NCBI GenBank assembly: GCA_029287815.1
Contig: JARFQK010000295.1
Location: 1 to 5,202 of the forward strand
Direction of reading: 5' to 3'
From: Gammaproteobacteria bacterium
Lineage (GTDB): Bacteria; Pseudomonadota; Gammaproteobacteria; SZUA-229
Length of the DNA stretch: 5,202 nt
This document shows, piece after piece, positions 1 to 5,202 of this stretch; the stretch's first letter is position 1, and the number at the start of each line of letters is the position of its first letter. The translations under genes were made by a program, and so were the position numbers. Under the pieces are notes generated by a model. The model did no database searches. It was given only the letters and a program-made list of their open reading frames with translations, and was not told where the DNA came from.

Positions 1-560
1 TCGTCCGATGAGGAGAAGGTTACCCCCTTGCGCAGGATGTCGTCCGAGAGCCCCAGCACAAAATGCGTAAGCTGACCACGGCGCAACTCATCCGGGTCGT
101 TGCGCAGTTCATCGAGTCCTACGACGTGCTCGGGCAGCACAATCTCCAGTTCACTGGCATCTGCGACGTCGATGCTCTCGCGTGCGCGGCCGGCAACCTC
201 CAGAATCATTTTTTTTAGCAAGGCCTCGTCGTGCAGACTGCGCGAGACCAGCCGTTTCACGTCCGAACTGAAGCGTTGCATCAAGTGCGATTTCAGCTCG
301 AGGATAGTGTCCCGCATCGCCATCTGGATCGCCGCCACCCCTGCCGCCTGGAAAGAGTCGGCTTGCTTTTGAGACGCCTCGAGCTGCTGTTCAGCCTCGA
401 CCTTGGCACTCTCGACGATCTGTTTTGCACGCGCCCGCGCCTCTGCGATGATCTTTTCACTCTCCTCACGACCAGCAGATACACCCTGCTCCCGCAATCG
501 GGCGATCAGCGCATCGACACCGTGCGATGGTAGCTGGGTTGGATCAGCCATGTCGGCCAT
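1..560 (-). CDS. atpE: V-type ATPase subunit E, peripheral stalk (3' end outside the window)
   Basis: Subunit E forms, in this family, the elongated peripheral stalk that holds the A3B3 head against the membrane subunit I. The frame is open from ATG 560-558 to the window edge: 186 codons, with the C-terminus missing. Residues about 33-68 are rich in Ala, Glu, Arg, Lys and Gln without proline (EESEKIIAEARARAKQIVES), the usual N-terminal coiled coil. Residues 83-125 are amphipathic helix, and 136-182 look like the globular C-terminal domain, with the segments ELEIVLPEHV and LTHFVLGLSDDILRKGVTF. The start overlaps the stop of subunit K (TGATG) and has GGGAGG 9 bases upstream; a second ATG three codons later (551-549) is a possible alternative. 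Intact family members are usually near 200 residues, so probably only a short tail is missing. The call rests on pattern and context, since E subunits are poorly conserved. The symbol follows chlamydial naming and is not F-type atpE. Confidence 0.85.
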   Translation of the reverse strand, partial: MADMADPTQLPSHGVDALIARLREQGVSAGREESEKIIAEARARAKQIVESAKVEAEQQLEASQKQADSFQAAGVAAIQMAMRDTILELKSHLMQRFSSDVKRLVSRSLHDEALLKKMILEVAGRARESIDVADASELEIVLPEHVVGLDELRNDPDELRRGQLTHFVLGLSDDILRKGVTFSSSD

Positions 561-1018
561 CAGGCACTGCCTCCCGCCGGAATACCCGCACTGACGACCA
601 GCGCAAACACAAAGGCAAACACAGCAAAACCTTCGATAATCGCCGCAGGCGCCAGCGACAGACCAAAGATCTCCGGTTTTTCTTTGAATGCGTTGATCGC
701 AGACGCGCAAGCCCGGCCCTGCCAGATGCCGGCGAACAACAAGGCCAGGCCGGCGAACAGTCCGATGCCAAACAGCGCCCCCGCATTCTCGGCCGTAACT
801 TCCCGGTTCAATGTGAACATGACCACAATACCGTAGATCACGAAAGACGACGGGAAAGCCGAGAGTCCGATGTAGCGCCCGTAGCCACTCTCGGTCTCGA
901 GCATTGCGCCGATACCCGCCTGGCCGGCAATCGCACAGCCGATGGAACTGCCGATCGCGCCGATCGCCATTGGTGAATAAATGCCGATCCAGCCAAGAGC
1001 CAAGGCTATTTCATTCAT
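560..1018 (-). CDS. atpK: V-type ATPase subunit K, membrane rotor (c-ring / proteolipid)
   Basis: K is the proteolipid that forms the rotating ring and carries the coupling ion across the membrane. The 152-residue product is a double hairpin with helices at about 11-31, 50-72, 78-100 and 122-144. The Gly/Ala-rich first helix (MAIGAIGSSIGCAIAGQ) and the loop after helix 3 (WQGRACASAI) are typical. The single membrane carboxylate is Glu129 in helix 4 (PAAIIEGFAVFAF). Helix 2 has PSSFVIYG (56-63) and no acidic residue, so each four-helix unit has one ion site, as in V-type rather than F-type rings. Gln100 (IWQG) matches a sodium ligand of the Enterococcus ring, but the Thr-Gln pair of helix 2 is Ser58-Phe59, so I infer proton rather than sodium coupling. 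ATG 1018-1016 overlaps the TGA of subunit I, and AAGGAGG lies 7 bases upstream. The strong site suits a subunit needed in about ten copies. Confidence 0.95.
   Translation of the reverse strand: MNEIALALGWIGIYSPMAIGAIGSSIGCAIAGQAGIGAMLETESGYGRYIGLSAFPSSFVIYGIVVMFTLNREVTAENAGALFGIGLFAGLALLFAGIWQGRACASAINAFKEKPEIFGLSLAPAAIIEGFAVFAFVFALVVSAGIPAGGSA
570..575 (-). promoter_or_regulatory. Ribosome binding site of subunit E, inside the end of K
   Basis: Minus-strand GGGAGG lies 9 bases before ATG 560-558, within the Ala/Gly-rich tail codons of K. Its spacing favours this start, though the ATG at 551-549 is not excluded. Confidence 0.75.
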
Positions 1019-2808
1019 GGTTTAACCTCCTTGCGGGCGAATTTCTGGAAGGCCTGGCCTTCGCCGGTTATGCCCCATTTATAAAACTCTATGAAGTTCA
1101 ATCTCAAGCCGTGCACGACGCCACTCATTACCGCCAAAGCCAGGTTGATCGCGTGACCGAGCAGCAACAAAACAATCGCGAGCAGCAAGCCCAGACCGGG
1201 CATTGCATCGATGATTGTGCTCGCCAGATCGTTGAAAGTCAGCGCCAGCGATGCGCTGGCCAATCCTAACGCAAAAAGACGCATGTAGCTCAGAACATCT
1301 CCGAACATGCCCATCGCGCCGGTCAGCGCCTTCAGCCCATCCAGCAAGCGCCACAGATAGTCGCTCGATCTGATGATCGGGCGCTCGCTGGTAAAAAGAA
1401 AGACCGCAATCAGGCCTGCACCCAGCAGCACCAGGCCCATCATCGTCAGACCATCAGATTCGGCTTCGACCAGTATCAGTCCACCTGCAAGGCCCAGGAT
1501 CCACCCGAAATTCGCGATCGCGCTGACATCGAGGCGTTTTTGCCAGGCGACCAGCGCATTGGCCAGCATCAAATGCAGCACACCGATTACGATCGAGAAA
1601 CGCATCATCGCTTCGTAATCATCGAGCTCGAGCACGTGCAAAGTAGCCAGAACCGAGCCTTTCGATGGCGTCACGCCAAAGTAACTGCCCACCAACACAC
1701 CGTAGACTACAGCCGCGCCAAACAGCGACAGCCCGAGGACGCGGTAAGATCGCCCGCGCTCGCTCCGGCCTAATCGTCTCCAGAATGACATCAGCAGAAT
1801 CAATAAAATCAGGCCGTAGCCGGCATCCGACAGAATCATCGCGAAGAACAGCGAGAACGAAAAAAACAGCACCATCGTCGGGTCCCAGCTGCTGTAGGGT
1901 GGAACCGTATAGAACATCGCCAAATCAACTCCGGCCCCCATCTTCGCGGGTTCCTCGATCAACGTGGGCGGTGCATCGTCCGCCCCGGGTTCTTCGATCA
2001 GACAGGCCAACCCGGCATCGACGACATACTCCTGAACAGCCTCGATCGCCGCTTCCGGCACCCAGCCCTGCAACGCGGTGATGCCAGCCTCATCGCGCGT
2101 TTGCTGGTCGGCGAATGCCAGCGAGGCGCGATTCTCAGCCTCGGCGAGATTCACGCTCAGCATATAGATGTAACGGGTCAACGCGTGACGCTCGGCGATG
2201 ATGTCCTCAATCTCGATCTCATTATCCTCGAGCTGCGCCTTCACGGCCTGCAACGGTAATGCACCGGTATACGTCCGTGGCACCGGCAGCAGATCATCTG
2301 GCGGTTCATGCTCCGCGATCACGGCCACGTAGGCGTGACGCGGATCTCGCTTGACGATCTGCCAGGGATGCTCAATCTGGTTCAGGGCATCGAGCTTTCT
2401 GACCGGCAGGATATAGAACCAGAGACGGTGGTGCGCAAGCTCTGCCAATGGCGGATACGCGATATCGCCCCATGGCTCGATCTGTTCGATGCGGTGCCGA
2501 AGAAATTCATTTCGATCCGTGGCATCACGCAGGCGCTCCTTGACATCGAGCACCTGCTCTACCACGTTGCTCACATCGAAACTCGGGTCGCGCGTGACTT
2601 GCTTGCGTTTGTCATGCATGTCGGTCAAAAAGCGCAGTGCCTTGATCGCGGCCTCCGCGTGCGGCGTCGCAACCTCTTCGACTTCGGCGGGCGCCGGACG
2701 CAGTGCCACCAGGTGCATGCAGCCGAGCGCCTGCAGGCCTTCCAACAGGCACCGCTTCTCGCTCAACAGACCGCAGACCGTGACTTTCTTCAAGCGCGCA
2801 ATCGTCAT
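1015..2808 (-). CDS. atpI: V-type ATPase subunit I, membrane stator (a-subunit homologue)
   Basis: Subunit I provides the ion half-channels next to the K ring and anchors the peripheral stalks. The product is 597 residues, ordinary for bacterial members. Residues 1-300 are soluble: an alpha/beta start (IARLKKVTVCGLL), a long helical hairpin at about 45-110 and 185-235, and the conserved LQGWVPEAAI near 247-256. The membrane half begins after SSWDPTM (306-312), with FFAMILSDAGYGL (321-333) in the first helix and about seven or eight hydrophobic helices in all. SYMRLFALGLASASLAL (507-523) carries Arg510, which matches the essential arginine of the family (Vph1 Arg735 in yeast). HGLRLNFIEF (566-575) carries the second conserved arginine, Arg569. 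The protein ends in a charged cytoplasmic tail. ATG 2808-2806 overlaps the stop of D by four bases (ATGA), with AGGAGG 4 bases upstream. No truncation or missing key residue is seen. Confidence 0.96.
   Translation of the reverse strand: MTIARLKKVTVCGLLSEKRCLLEGLQALGCMHLVALRPAPAEVEEVATPHAEAAIKALRFLTDMHDKRKQVTRDPSFDVSNVVEQVLDVKERLRDATDRNEFLRHRIEQIEPWGDIAYPPLAELAHHRLWFYILPVRKLDALNQIEHPWQIVKRDPRHAYVAVIAEHEPPDDLLPVPRTYTGALPLQAVKAQLEDNEIEIEDIIAERHALTRYIYMLSVNLAEAENRASLAFADQQTRDEAGITALQGWVPEAAIEAVQEYVVDAGLACLIEEPGADDAPPTLIEEPAKMGAGVDLAMFYTVPPYSSWDPTMVLFFSFSLFFAMILSDAGYGLILLILLMSFWRRLGRSERGRSYRVLGLSLFGAAVVYGVLVGSYFGVTPSKGSVLATLHVLELDDYEAMMRFSIVIGVLHLMLANALVAWQKRLDVSAIANFGWILGLAGGLILVEAESDGLTMMGLVLLGAGLIAVFLFTSERPIIRSSDYLWRLLDGLKALTGAMGMFGDVLSYMRLFALGLASASLALTFNDLASTIIDAMPGLGLLLAIVLLLLGHAINLALAVMSGVVHGLRLNFIEFYKWGITGEGQAFQKFARKEVKP
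1026..1032 (-). promoter_or_regulatory. Strong ribosome binding site of subunit K, inside the end of I
   Basis: Minus-strand AAGGAGG lies 7 bases before ATG 1018-1016. It has the longest match and best spacing of the five sites, as expected for the multi-copy ring subunit. Confidence 0.88.
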
Positions 2809-3410
2809 ATCGCCTCCTGTTGGCTGCGTTTGCGTTTCGCGATTTTCGAGCGTACCACCGCCGCGGTTTCCAGGTCGGACAGATAGATCCGTATGCGTTT
2901 GATATTCCGCTGCGCTTGCGGTATCAGCACTTTGTCAAACAGGTTGACACGCTGGGTAATGGTTTTGACCGCCTGTTCCAACAAATCCAGGCGACGTTCT
3001 GCCACTTGCGCCTGGACCTGGAGTTCGAGCATTTGCCTGAGCAACTGTGCGGCCGAGTCGACCCAGAATGGCTTACCCATCAGCGGGTAATCGCGGATTT
3101 CGATCTTGACCGTCTTCAGCGTGGGCAGACGCGTGCCAACGATGTTTTCGTGATCAAGGCTGACGTCGGCTATCCTCGCCAGGCCAGCGAGATCGACTTC
3201 CCGATTGGCCAGCATCGGATTGCGTTCACCTGCAGCCAGACGGAGCGCATCGATATCTCGGCGGGTCTGAGCCAACTTTCTGGCTGCTTTATTGCGCTCC
3301 GCCATGACCTGTTGGCGCTTCAAATCCAGCGAGGGCAGAAATCGCTGATAGGTCTTCAGATTTCTCTGCTCCCGCGAAAGCGCCGATTTACTGAGCTGCA
3401 GCCGCGCCAT
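2805..3410 (-). CDS. atpD: V-type ATPase subunit D, central rotor shaft
   Basis: D is the rotor axle: its coiled coil sits inside the A3B3 head and transmits rotation to the K ring. The product is 201 residues, within the family range. The N-terminus (LQLSKSALSREQRNL, 4-18) and LPSLDLKRQQ (25-34) are family hallmarks, and residues 5-60 form one long helix. The middle part (70-115) is the short globular segment. Residues 117-195 form the returning helix, with the conserved RVNLFDKVLIPQ (154-165) and IKRIRIYLSDLE (170-181), and a basic tail KIAKRKR. The start at 3410 lies within the last codons of subunit B (23-base overlap). AGGAGG 9 bases upstream supports it, and the conserved N-terminal motif begins directly after it. 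The symbol follows chlamydial V-type naming; this is not the F-type beta subunit, which is also called atpD. Confidence 0.95.
   Translation of the reverse strand: MARLQLSKSALSREQRNLKTYQRFLPSLDLKRQQVMAERNKAARKLAQTRRDIDALRLAAGERNPMLANREVDLAGLARIADVSLDHENIVGTRLPTLKTVKIEIRDYPLMGKPFWVDSAAQLLRQMLELQVQAQVAERRLDLLEQAVKTITQRVNLFDKVLIPQAQRNIKRIRIYLSDLETAAVVRSKIAKRKRSQQEAI
2813..2818 (-). promoter_or_regulatory. Ribosome binding site of subunit I, inside the end of D
   Basis: Minus-strand AGGAGG lies only 4 bases before ATG 2808-2806, within the last codons of D. The spacing is short, which may lower initiation and make it depend on coupling through the ATGA overlap. Low output would suit a subunit present once per enzyme. 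Confidence 0.8.
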
Positions 3411-4788
3411 TGGTGCCAGCCTCCTGCGCGTTATCGTCTAAGCCGGTTTTGTGGGATTTTGGAAAAAATTTGTCGATAAGCTCCTGTTTCATAAGGAGCT
3501 GCTCGGGCTTGAAACACTCCGCGAGTGTCTGCCAGCAGAGATCCAGCGCCCGTTCGAGTGGGAGCGAAACATTGATGTCCATAAAGCGTTCACGAAACAG
3601 CTTGCTGAACTTCAACAGCTGCAGATCATAATCTGACAGTTCGAAGGCCATCGCCTGCTTTTGCTGTGCATCGCGCCCCCCTGCGTAGAAACGCACCATC
3701 GTGTTCATGATCTGGCCGTGGTCCTCGCGCGTGACCTTGCCAATCACGTTTTGCTTCAGCCGAGAAAGCGAGCCAAACGGATCGATCACGCCGTCATGCA
3801 GATAGAACTGACCCTCGGTGATGTAGCCGGTGTTGTCCGGTACCGGATGCGTGACGTCATTGCCTGGCATCGTTGTCACCGTCAGAATCGTTACCGAGCC
3901 ACCTTTGGCGAAGTCGCTGGCCTTTTCGTAACGGCGCGCGAGCTGCGAGTAGAGATCGCCCATATAGCCTCGATTGGAAGGCACGCGCTCCATAGCAATC
4001 CCGACTTCTTTTAACGCATCGGCATAAGCGGTCATATCCGTGAACAGCACGAGGACACGTTTTCCCTCTTCCACGGCAAATCGTTCAGCAACGGCCAGCG
4101 CCATATCCGGCACCAGCAACCTCTCCACTATCGGATCCGACGCCTGGTTCACGAACATCACAGTTCGAGAAAACACACCGGCATCTTCGAATGTCTTACG
4201 AAACAGATAATAGTCGTCAAAGATCAGGCCAAGCCCCCCGAATACAACGATGTCAGCGTCCGCCTGGATTCCGATACGTGCCAGAAACGGATTGAAAGGT
4301 TCGCCGGACACGGAAAAAATCGGGATCTTCTGGCTTTCGACCAGTGAATTGAAAATATCGATCATCGGCACATCGGTGCGGATCATTTTGCTGGGTACGA
4401 TACGCTCGACCGGATTGACCGTCGGGCCGCCGATATCGACCTTGGGTTCCAATGACAGATCGGGGCCAGCGTCCATCGGCTCGCCGGTGCCAGTGAAAAC
4501 ACGACCGAGGATGTTCGGGGAGTAGGTGGTCTGCATCGGATGTCCGAGAAAAGTCACCGTAGCCGCGGTCGAAATCCCTTTGGTGCCGCTGAAGATCTGC
4601 AGAGACACCACATCGCGAACGATGTTGATGACCTGGGCCAGCGATTTGCGGCCATCTTCATCCGCGACAACGGCGAGATCGTTAAAACGCACGTCAGCGC
4701 TCGTCCCCTGCGCCACGGAGGGCACCTGAACCTGTAGAATATCGCCAACGATCGCCAACACTTTGGAGTAGCGAATCAGGCCTTCCAT
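3388..4788 (-). CDS. atpB: V-type ATPase subunit B, regulatory head subunit
   Basis: B alternates with catalytic subunit A in the A3B3 head. It contributes to the nucleotide interface but does not itself hydrolyse ATP. The 466-residue product has a beta-barrel start (about 1-75), a RecA-like domain (76-345) and a helical C-terminal domain (346-445). The P-loop position reads SVSGEPFNPF (159-168) with no GKT, as expected for B. Family motifs follow: LVLFTDMTAYADALKEV (246-262), ERVPSNRGYMGDLYSQLA (267-284), TMPGNDVTHPVPDNTGYITE (306-325) and DPFGSLSRLKQ (336-346), where Arg343 matches the arginine that reaches into the catalytic site. The SGEPFNPF form and the length recall the chlamydial/spirochaete branch. 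The last 20 residues are a loose Ala/Asn/Gly tail whose DNA also holds the ribosome site and start of D. ATG 4788-4786 has only a weak AGGA 11 bases upstream. It is the first gene of the visible block; subunit A does not precede it. Confidence 0.97.
   Translation of the reverse strand: MEGLIRYSKVLAIVGDILQVQVPSVAQGTSADVRFNDLAVVADEDGRKSLAQVINIVRDVVSLQIFSGTKGISTAATVTFLGHPMQTTYSPNILGRVFTGTGEPMDAGPDLSLEPKVDIGGPTVNPVERIVPSKMIRTDVPMIDIFNSLVESQKIPIFSVSGEPFNPFLARIGIQADADIVVFGGLGLIFDDYYLFRKTFEDAGVFSRTVMFVNQASDPIVERLLVPDMALAVAERFAVEEGKRVLVLFTDMTAYADALKEVGIAMERVPSNRGYMGDLYSQLARRYEKASDFAKGGSVTILTVTTMPGNDVTHPVPDNTGYITEGQFYLHDGVIDPFGSLSRLKQNVIGKVTREDHGQIMNTMVRFYAGGRDAQQKQAMAFELSDYDLQLLKFSKLFRERFMDINVSLPLERALDLCWQTLAECFKPEQLLMKQELIDKFFPKSHKTGLDDNAQEAGTNGAAAAQ
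3420..3425 (-). promoter_or_regulatory. Ribosome binding site of subunit D, inside the end of B
   Basis: Minus-strand AGGAGG lies 9 bases before ATG 3410-3408. It sits within the coding sequence of the variable C-terminal tail of B, so ribosomes finishing B pass over it. It fixes the D start and explains the 23-base overlap. Confidence 0.85.
3463..3500 (-). other. Hairpin followed by a T-run near the 3' end of the B gene
   Basis: On the minus strand the arms AGCTCCT and AGGAGCT (7 perfect pairs, 8-base loop TATGAAAC) occupy 3500-3479. Six T residues follow at 3468-3463, after a 10-base gap. The gap is too long for a standard intrinsic terminator and the segment is fully coding, so function is uncertain. 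It could slow or partly attenuate transcription between B, needed in three copies, and D, needed once. Confidence 0.3.
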
Positions 4789-4799
4789 TTTTCTAGAGA

Positions 4800-4803
4800 T
4801 CCT
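4800..4803 (-). promoter_or_regulatory. Weak ribosome binding site of subunit B
   Basis: Minus-strand AGGA is separated by 11 bases from the ATG at 4788. It is the only purine-rich match before the start and is both shorter and farther away than the sites of the downstream genes. The start itself is secured by the conserved N-terminal sequence of B. Confidence 0.4.
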
Positions 4804-4946
4804 GGCTCATTCGACAAATTCTTTGGGCAATCCGTCCTGTCAGATGTAACGAGAGAATAAAAGCCCTCCCGCCAAATGTCCAGCCGGCATCGGTCTGGCA
4901 GCAATTTCGTGGTCGCAATCGCCGGATATCAGGCGCAAAAACCGGT

Positions 4947-4975
4947 CCACCGATGAACGCAGATGGACACAGATG
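4947..4975. repeat. Ten-base-period GATG repeat (probable dispersed intergenic repeat remnant)
   Basis: GATG occurs at 4952, 4962 and 4972, exactly ten bases apart, in units GATGAACGCA and GATGGACACA followed by GATG. CCACC precedes it, and CAGATGTCTG overlaps its right end. On the minus strand it reads as repeated CATC units. The period and wording resemble short intergenic repeats I have seen in many proteobacterial and other genomes. That family assignment is from memory; the periodicity is directly visible. Confidence 0.6.
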
Positions 4976-5202
4976 TCTGATACGCCCATTCCTGTCAGGA
5001 CCTAAGGACTGTCTTGGGCCATCCATCACGCTGACGAGGCAACGAGCGCAAAAAACGCCCATAGATTCTCCGTCATCACGAGAGAAGCGAAGCTTAAATT
5101 TCTCCTGGAGAGATATAAATGCAGCAAGTACGGCCCCGACAGGAACAAGTTTCAAGGAGCTAACCCGCATTTCTCACCAGGATCACGGGAGCAGGCGCAG
5201 GA

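Larger units (their letters stand above)
4789..5202. other. Upstream/leader region of the V-ATPase operon, no convincing gene
   Basis: These 414 bases precede subunit B and contain no recognisable protein, tRNA or rRNA. The minus strand is open for 125 codons from ATG 5170 to a TAG four bases before the B start. That frame is rich in Cys and Arg, shows no domain, and runs through the decamer repeat, so I read it as chance. The plus strand has a 14-codon frame at 5119-5163 with GGAG 8 bases upstream, too short to credit. Two 11-base palindromes centred on a T are visible at 4990-5000 (TCCTGTCAGGA) and 5101-5111 (TCTCCTGGAGA). No pair of sigma-70 boxes with good spacing was found on the minus strand, so the promoter position is unknown; the mRNA leader may be long or start beyond 5202. 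No end of a V-ATPase A subunit is present here. Confidence 0.7.

Noticed and set aside
159..168. Loss of Walker A in subunit B (protein residues 159-168) as a sign of inactivation
   Set aside because: V-type B subunits normally lack the GKT P-loop. SGEPFNPF is a family form, and Arg343 and the other interface motifs are intact. The coordinates here are protein residues, not bases.
527..976. Plus-strand open frame of 149 codons, rich in Arg, Asp and Gln
   Set aside because: It is antisense to the hydrophobic K gene. The mirror of hydrophobic codons gives a polar, Arg-rich chain, typical of an antisense artefact.
904..1269. Plus-strand open frame of 121 codons
   Set aside because: It spans the antisense of the I/K junction, crossing two real genes, and has no supporting motif.
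2308..2886. Plus-strand open frame of 192 codons
   Set aside because: It is antisense to the N-terminal half of subunit I and shows no recognisable protein features.
2820..3479. Plus-strand open frame of 219 codons
   Set aside because: It lies opposite subunit D and the end of B, both confidently identified. No domain was recognised in its translation, and it is explained by the codon pattern of the real strand.
4741..4760. Tandem ten-base repeat ATCGCCAAC(G/A)
   Set aside because: It encodes the conserved VLAIVGDI segment of subunit B, so two similar Val/Gly/Asp-type codon stretches explain it.
5119..5163. Plus-strand 14-codon frame preceded by GGAG at 8 bases
   Set aside because: Far too short to support from sequence alone, and no divergent gene is visible downstream in the window to which it could be a leader.
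4789..5202. Sigma-70 promoter for the operon on the minus strand
   Set aside because: Candidates such as TTGGCG or TTGTTC have no good -10 box at 16-18 bases, so no position could be supported.

Overview
This window holds five consecutive genes of a bacterial V-type (A/V-type) ATPase, all on the minus strand. Read in the direction of transcription from the right end they are: regulatory stator subunit B (4788-3388), central-stalk subunit D (3410-2805), membrane subunit I (2808-1015), membrane rotor subunit K (1018-560) and peripheral-stalk subunit E (560 to beyond position 1, incomplete). Every call rests on motifs visible in the translations. These include the degenerate P-loop and SLSR arginine in B, the YMRLFAL and HGLRLNFIEF helices in I, the four-helix K with a single membrane glutamate, and the Ala/Glu/Arg-rich coiled coil of E. 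Protein lengths and motifs resemble the compact V-ATPase known from Chlamydiae and spirochaetes more than the Thermus/archaeal type.

The genes are packed without gaps. B and D overlap by 23 bases, D/I and I/K share an ATGA stop/start, and K/E share TGATG. Each downstream start has a strong Shine-Dalgarno sequence inside the preceding gene, so the block is almost certainly one translationally coupled transcript. K, needed in many copies per enzyme, has the best-looking site (AAGGAGG, 7 bases before ATG).

The right end (4789-5202) has no convincing gene. It is the operon leader and carries a 10-base-period GATG repeat of a kind I associate with dispersed intergenic repeats, two short palindromes, and a minus-strand open frame of 125 codons that I do not accept as a gene. 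No convincing promoter was found.

The catalytic subunit A is not in the window. It does not precede B, as it does in the Chlamydia and Borrelia operons (E-x-A-B-D-I-K). The order seen here, B-D-I-K-E, fits a circular permutation of that order, so a small gene and A may follow E beyond position 1. The moderately high GC content, strong Shine-Dalgarno sites and leader repeat would fit a proteobacterium, perhaps a gammaproteobacterium that acquired a chlamydial/spirochaete-type V-ATPase by transfer. That assignment is inference. I did not find a wholly new system. The points most worth checking are the gene order, the altered ion-site residues of K, and the leader.
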